DNA from: Gammaproteobacteria bacterium
GTDB lineage: Bacteria > Pseudomonadota > Gammaproteobacteria > Enterobacterales > Alteromonadaceae
Direction: 5' to 3'
NCBI GenBank assembly: GCA_027484495.1
Contig: JAIXSW010000225.1
Coordinates: 1 to 5,564 of the forward strand
DNA: 5,564 nt
Shown here one piece after another: positions 4,901-5,564 of this stretch (within the stretch, counting starts at the first letter, position 1; each line of letters starts with the position of its first letter). Below the pieces are notes generated by a model. It was not told the DNA's origin and made no database searches. It was given only the letters and a program-made list of their open reading frames with translations. The position numbers were made by a program, and so were the translations under genes.

Positions 4901-5564
4901 TGATGCCATCGCCATTGCTATCAACTGACAAGGGGTCAGATCCTCGGTAGGACTCTGTGGAATCAGTCAAACCATCACCATCAGTGTCCGCATCTGCCCT
5001 GACTCCCTGCACTGTCAGTGCTAGTTTCAGCGGCAAAGAACTGGCTATCTGCCGATATGAGTGTGACAATCTTACAAAATAGACCCCGGTTTCGGGCGCA
5101 ATAAACTGTAACTGTGGCGCCGTTTTGAGATTTTGTGGCTTCACTGCAAGGCCAATTCTACCGAATATCTCCAAATAGATATCCCGCTGATTCCCGGTCG
5201 CATCTAAAGTGATCTGTTCGCCTTGTTGGGCAAAGAAGTGGTAGTAGCTATAGCGCAGCGACACATCCAGCTCACCGTTTGTTGGTGACAGATGACGGGA
5301 TGTCAAAAAGCTGGCTCCCCATTCCTGCTGTGCGTTCGCGCTAACATAGGCCGGCCTTCTGACTTCAAGCCTGGATTTACCTAAGCTTCCACTGACAATA
5401 AAAATGTAACGGCCAACCAAATAATCCTTAAGATCAATCGCAGATACGCCAGTCCTGACAGTGATGTAGCTTTGATTCGTACCATTTGGTAAATGAACTT
5501 TTACCTGTTGCGCCGCAAAATAGTTGGTGTTATCGATTAATGTCGCACCAACGGACACCGGTAG
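1992..5564 (-). CDS. Large secreted/surface modular protein: PPC-like beta-sandwich repeats, TSP3-like calcium cassettes, Cys-containing bacterial repeats (N-terminus outside window)
   Basis: The frame is open through the right edge, leaving 1190 visible residues before a TGA at 1992-1994. The GTG at 5558 is only an internal codon, because two more codons (Leu-Pro) lie before it in frame. Residue numbers below count that GTG as 1. Eight beta modules occur, each closing with a strand like TGVYFVRL; the key Tyr/Phe-rich strands have Y at 51, 160, 331, 440, 594, 722, 877 and 999. Seven of them carry a central AKxGQ/E-type turn (Gly 113, 280, 392, 551, 663, 833, 941). This is the signature of bacterial pre-peptidase C-terminal (PPC, PF04151-like) sandwiches. 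Asp-rich calcium cassettes lie at 188-222, 461-493 and 741-776. Residues 1018-1088 and about 1098-1167 are InlB-B/bacterial-repeat-like domains. The chain ends in a short hydrophobic GLKWWVLLQAA tail. No catalytic domain is visible; one may lie upstream, since PPC domains usually accompany exported proteases. The likely role is adhesion, matrix or a non-catalytic part of an exoenzyme; the function is unknown. The signal peptide and promoter lie outside the window. Confidence 0.9.
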   Translation of the reverse strand, partial: LPVSVGATLIDNTNYFAAQQVKVHLPNGTNQSYITVRTGVSAIDLKDYLVGRYIFIVSGSLGKSRLEVRRPAYVSANAQQEWGASFLTSRHLSPTNGELDVSLRYSYYHFFAQQGEQITLDATGNQRDIYLEIFGRIGLAVKPQNLKTAPQLQFIAPETGVYFVRLSHSYRQIASSLPLKLALTVQGVRADADTDGDGLTDSTESYRGSDPLSVDSNGDGITDNVAAKSLLPGIYPAEFGAAQLAAAQSPATAIALPYTDNDIQLHSSTPVTSYFSFDLKAGEYVSLGYSGLAQFYWFGLAPSYAELSAETNDTGLVYDQQFQHFQAQTTGRYYVRVKIEGSYNFGVYRSFANPDVTDQSRQIHNSFPLSRRLQTGSELINWENNSFRFNAKEGQKIVLEIDKPDGFPWPSFKNFQGTVNALHTESDPTLRYELLPYRTGVYSMQIPGNYVARYEFRVTGLMEQDPDQDGLATEFEIALGSDPEDADSNDDGLNDGDAFKQQRPVVFPVELSHADLIAHQTVETALQLPAFNQQLSYRFSEGPRFIKFSLNAGQPVTFFMTAEPSNSSHVLLGPDGRYVYDFNDSADFIPLETGEYKLELHGTNKKDTYKGDIGVYQMFGPQGQSLNHQHLKKSRMQAPDLKASQIAWAPLGKGSAQFAFTADAGAELNLDIAALYGSQLDGVSVVLYKLNTANSVFTIDYLEQQNTTLTSGSYRRTLRHSGAYYLEVYTTRPIRLTATGFNLNQDQDGDQLNDADEILIGSKPNSTDTDNNGRPDHAELVLGLFPQYRHQLNSAQIFAATSRQQAVVLPAKDEKILLRKTTSEPFWLAVPMTAGEQLLPRVAQYEQSGSLRHNFSWFDSAGRQIQTDGLFIAPETATYYLQYSGSGNQSLIELGLYHPRQQAGVYDDQRDLFDTFDLARQLVSGTYAVPDGGEYLSFQAKAGQSVSIEVHSDRGSSYGSGSAVVFSRSTQFGWQAVYEQYYFGSNQPAKLTFTPNIDQEYILQLKGPDTLDVYVSGIALPEFAITSAASPVNSGTVSCSANPVAYGQQSQCQASAASGFAFSHWTGGCSGNQSCTLQNVRRPSQVQAVFKPTQAVAANVAGNNSGGQVNQRSLAVMEGAKGRFTLTAARGFRISKLVSGNCPAGQWLDDVTYETGIITTACAVEFSFIPIQTSGLKWWVLLQAARPAAQ
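1998..2023. repeat. Inverted repeat over the last codons of the large gene
   Basis: TGCTGC-C-GGCC (1998-2008) and GGCC-T-GCAGCA (2013-2023) pair as a 4-bp stem, one mismatch and a further 6 bp, around the loop TTGC. It overlaps codons for the C-terminal residues of the minus-strand protein (LQAARPAAQ region). It lies 11 bases from the terminator stem. In plus-strand transcripts it would be a second hairpin after the terminator; in minus-strand transcripts it would come before it. Confidence 0.55.
2035..2053. repeat. Inverted repeat upstream of the terminal hairpins
   Basis: TTCAGAC (2035-2041) and GTCTGAA (2047-2053) form a perfect 7-bp stem with a 5-base loop CTGAA. A competing pairing, ACTTCA/TGAAGT (2033-2038/2043-2048), uses the same bases. 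It lies inside the coding sequence for the QTSGLK part of the tail, so it may be a coincidence of codon choice. Confidence 0.4.
2058..2267 (-). other. Second bacterial-repeat-like domain with two cysteines
   Basis: Residues about 1098-1167. It contains GGQVNQRSLAVMEGAKGRFT, then GFRISKLVSGNC (C1140), a Y-E-T-G-I-I-T turn, AC (C1160) and a closing VEFSFIP strand. This matches the familiar plan of G-x-[IV]-x-P / G-x-x-x-x-F-T / G-[YF]-x-I / C / Y-x-T-x-x-I-T-x-x-C-x-V-x-x-x-F, in which the two cysteines pair. It is followed by a 21-residue tail to the stop. Confidence 0.65.
2295..2507 (-). other. InlB-B-repeat-like domain with four cysteines
   Basis: Residues 1018-1088 of the large protein. 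The layout is SGTVSC, a GQQSQCQASA strand, GFAFSHWTGGC, SGNQSC and a closing VQAVF strand. That is the G-x-V / G-x-x-x-x-x-x-A / GY-x-F-x-x-W-x-G / V-x-A-x-F plan of bacterial (InlB B-type) repeats. The cysteines are at 1037, 1050, 1067 and 1073, and the spacing suggests two local disulfides, 1037-1050 and 1067-1073. Domains of this kind are small beta-grasp-like surface modules common in exported proteins. Confidence 0.75.
3231..3338 (-). other. Calcium-binding cassette 3, partly diverged
   Basis: Residues 741-776. The first loop is DQDGDQLND (D744, D746, D748, D752), in which the usual central Gly after the third Asp is Gln. The turn is GSKP (759-762) rather than GSDP, and the second loop is DTDNNGRPD (D766, D768, N770, D774). 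Acidic ligands are largely kept, so it probably still binds calcium, perhaps more weakly. It is the last cassette; the final unit lacks one. Confidence 0.75.
4080..4178 (-). other. Calcium-binding cassette 2 (thrombospondin type 3-like)
   Basis: Residues 461-493. The first loop is DPDQDGLATE (D463, D465, D467, with E472 at the last position). GSDP is at 478-481, then DSNDDGLND (D485, N487, D489, D493). All main ligand positions are still acidic or Asn, so calcium binding is likely. It separates the second and third units. Confidence 0.85.
4893..4997 (-). other. Calcium-binding cassette 1 (thrombospondin type 3-like)
   Basis: Residues 188-222 of the large protein. The first loop is DTDGDGLTD (D191, D193, D195, D199), then a GSDP turn at 206-209, then DSNGDGITD (D213, N215, D217, D221). 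This paired D-x-[DN]-x-D-G-x-x-D pattern is the classical TSP3/EF-hand-like calcium loop. It links the end of the first visible unit to the next pair of sandwiches and probably rigidifies the chain when calcium is bound. It is the best preserved of the three cassettes. Confidence 0.85.

Larger units (their letters stand above)
2508..5564 (-). repeat. Protein-level tandem array: paired PPC-like modules, period about 272-281 residues
   Basis: The array contains repeat units of two beta-sandwich modules, the first three followed by a calcium cassette. Approximate unit borders, in transcription order: 5564-4893 (first unit, cut by the window edge), 4892-4080, 4079-3231 and 3230-2508 (last unit, no calcium cassette after it). 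The anchor motif GSDP/GSDP/GSKP starts at residues 206, 478 and 759, which gives periods of 272 and 281. The repeats are strongly diverged in sequence and visible only in the protein, not as DNA repeats, so the duplications are old. Module borders are estimates by eye. Confidence 0.75.

Noticed and set aside
3231..4997. The Asp-rich segments as RTX (GGxGxDxxx) nonapeptide repeats of a type I secreted toxin.
   Set aside because: They follow the D-x-D-x-D-G-x-x-D plan of TSP3/EF-hand-like loops, occur only as pairs, and lack the GGxG glycine pattern.

Overview
The window looks like an ordinary stretch of a moderately GC-rich, Gram-negative chromosome, most likely from a gammaproteobacterium. 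That is an inference from the secreted protein families and from the Cys-containing bacterial repeat domains at the end of the large protein; no marker gene confirms it. There are no tRNA or rRNA genes, no CRISPR array, no transposase and no phage genes.

Layout: (1) Bases 2-262, + strand, hold the last 86 codons of a gene entering from the left; the sequence resembles the C-terminal tail of M1-type metallopeptidases. (2) After an 84-base gap comes a complete gene at 347-1843 (+). It encodes an exported serine hydrolase of the beta-lactamase/DD-peptidase fold with a C-terminal DUF3471-like beta domain. (3) Bases 1844-1991 form a short convergent intergenic region with a perfect 10-bp stem-loop that can act as a terminator for both strands. 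(4) The rest, 1992-5564 (-), is one very long reading frame, open at the right edge, for a secreted or surface modular protein. It contains eight PPC-like beta-sandwich modules in pairs, three thrombospondin-type-3-like calcium cassettes between the pairs, and two Cys-containing bacterial repeat domains at the C-terminus.

The two + strand genes may be co-transcribed, because they share a strand, lie close together and no convincing promoter or terminator separates them. The large protein converges on them and is probably regulated independently; its promoter and signal peptide lie beyond the window. All readable products look like envelope or extracellular proteins, but nothing shows that they work in one pathway.

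The most notable material is the regular internal architecture of the large protein, its cysteine distribution, and a run of inverted repeats over the convergent 3' ends. I see no clear evidence of a new defence, mobile or regulatory system.
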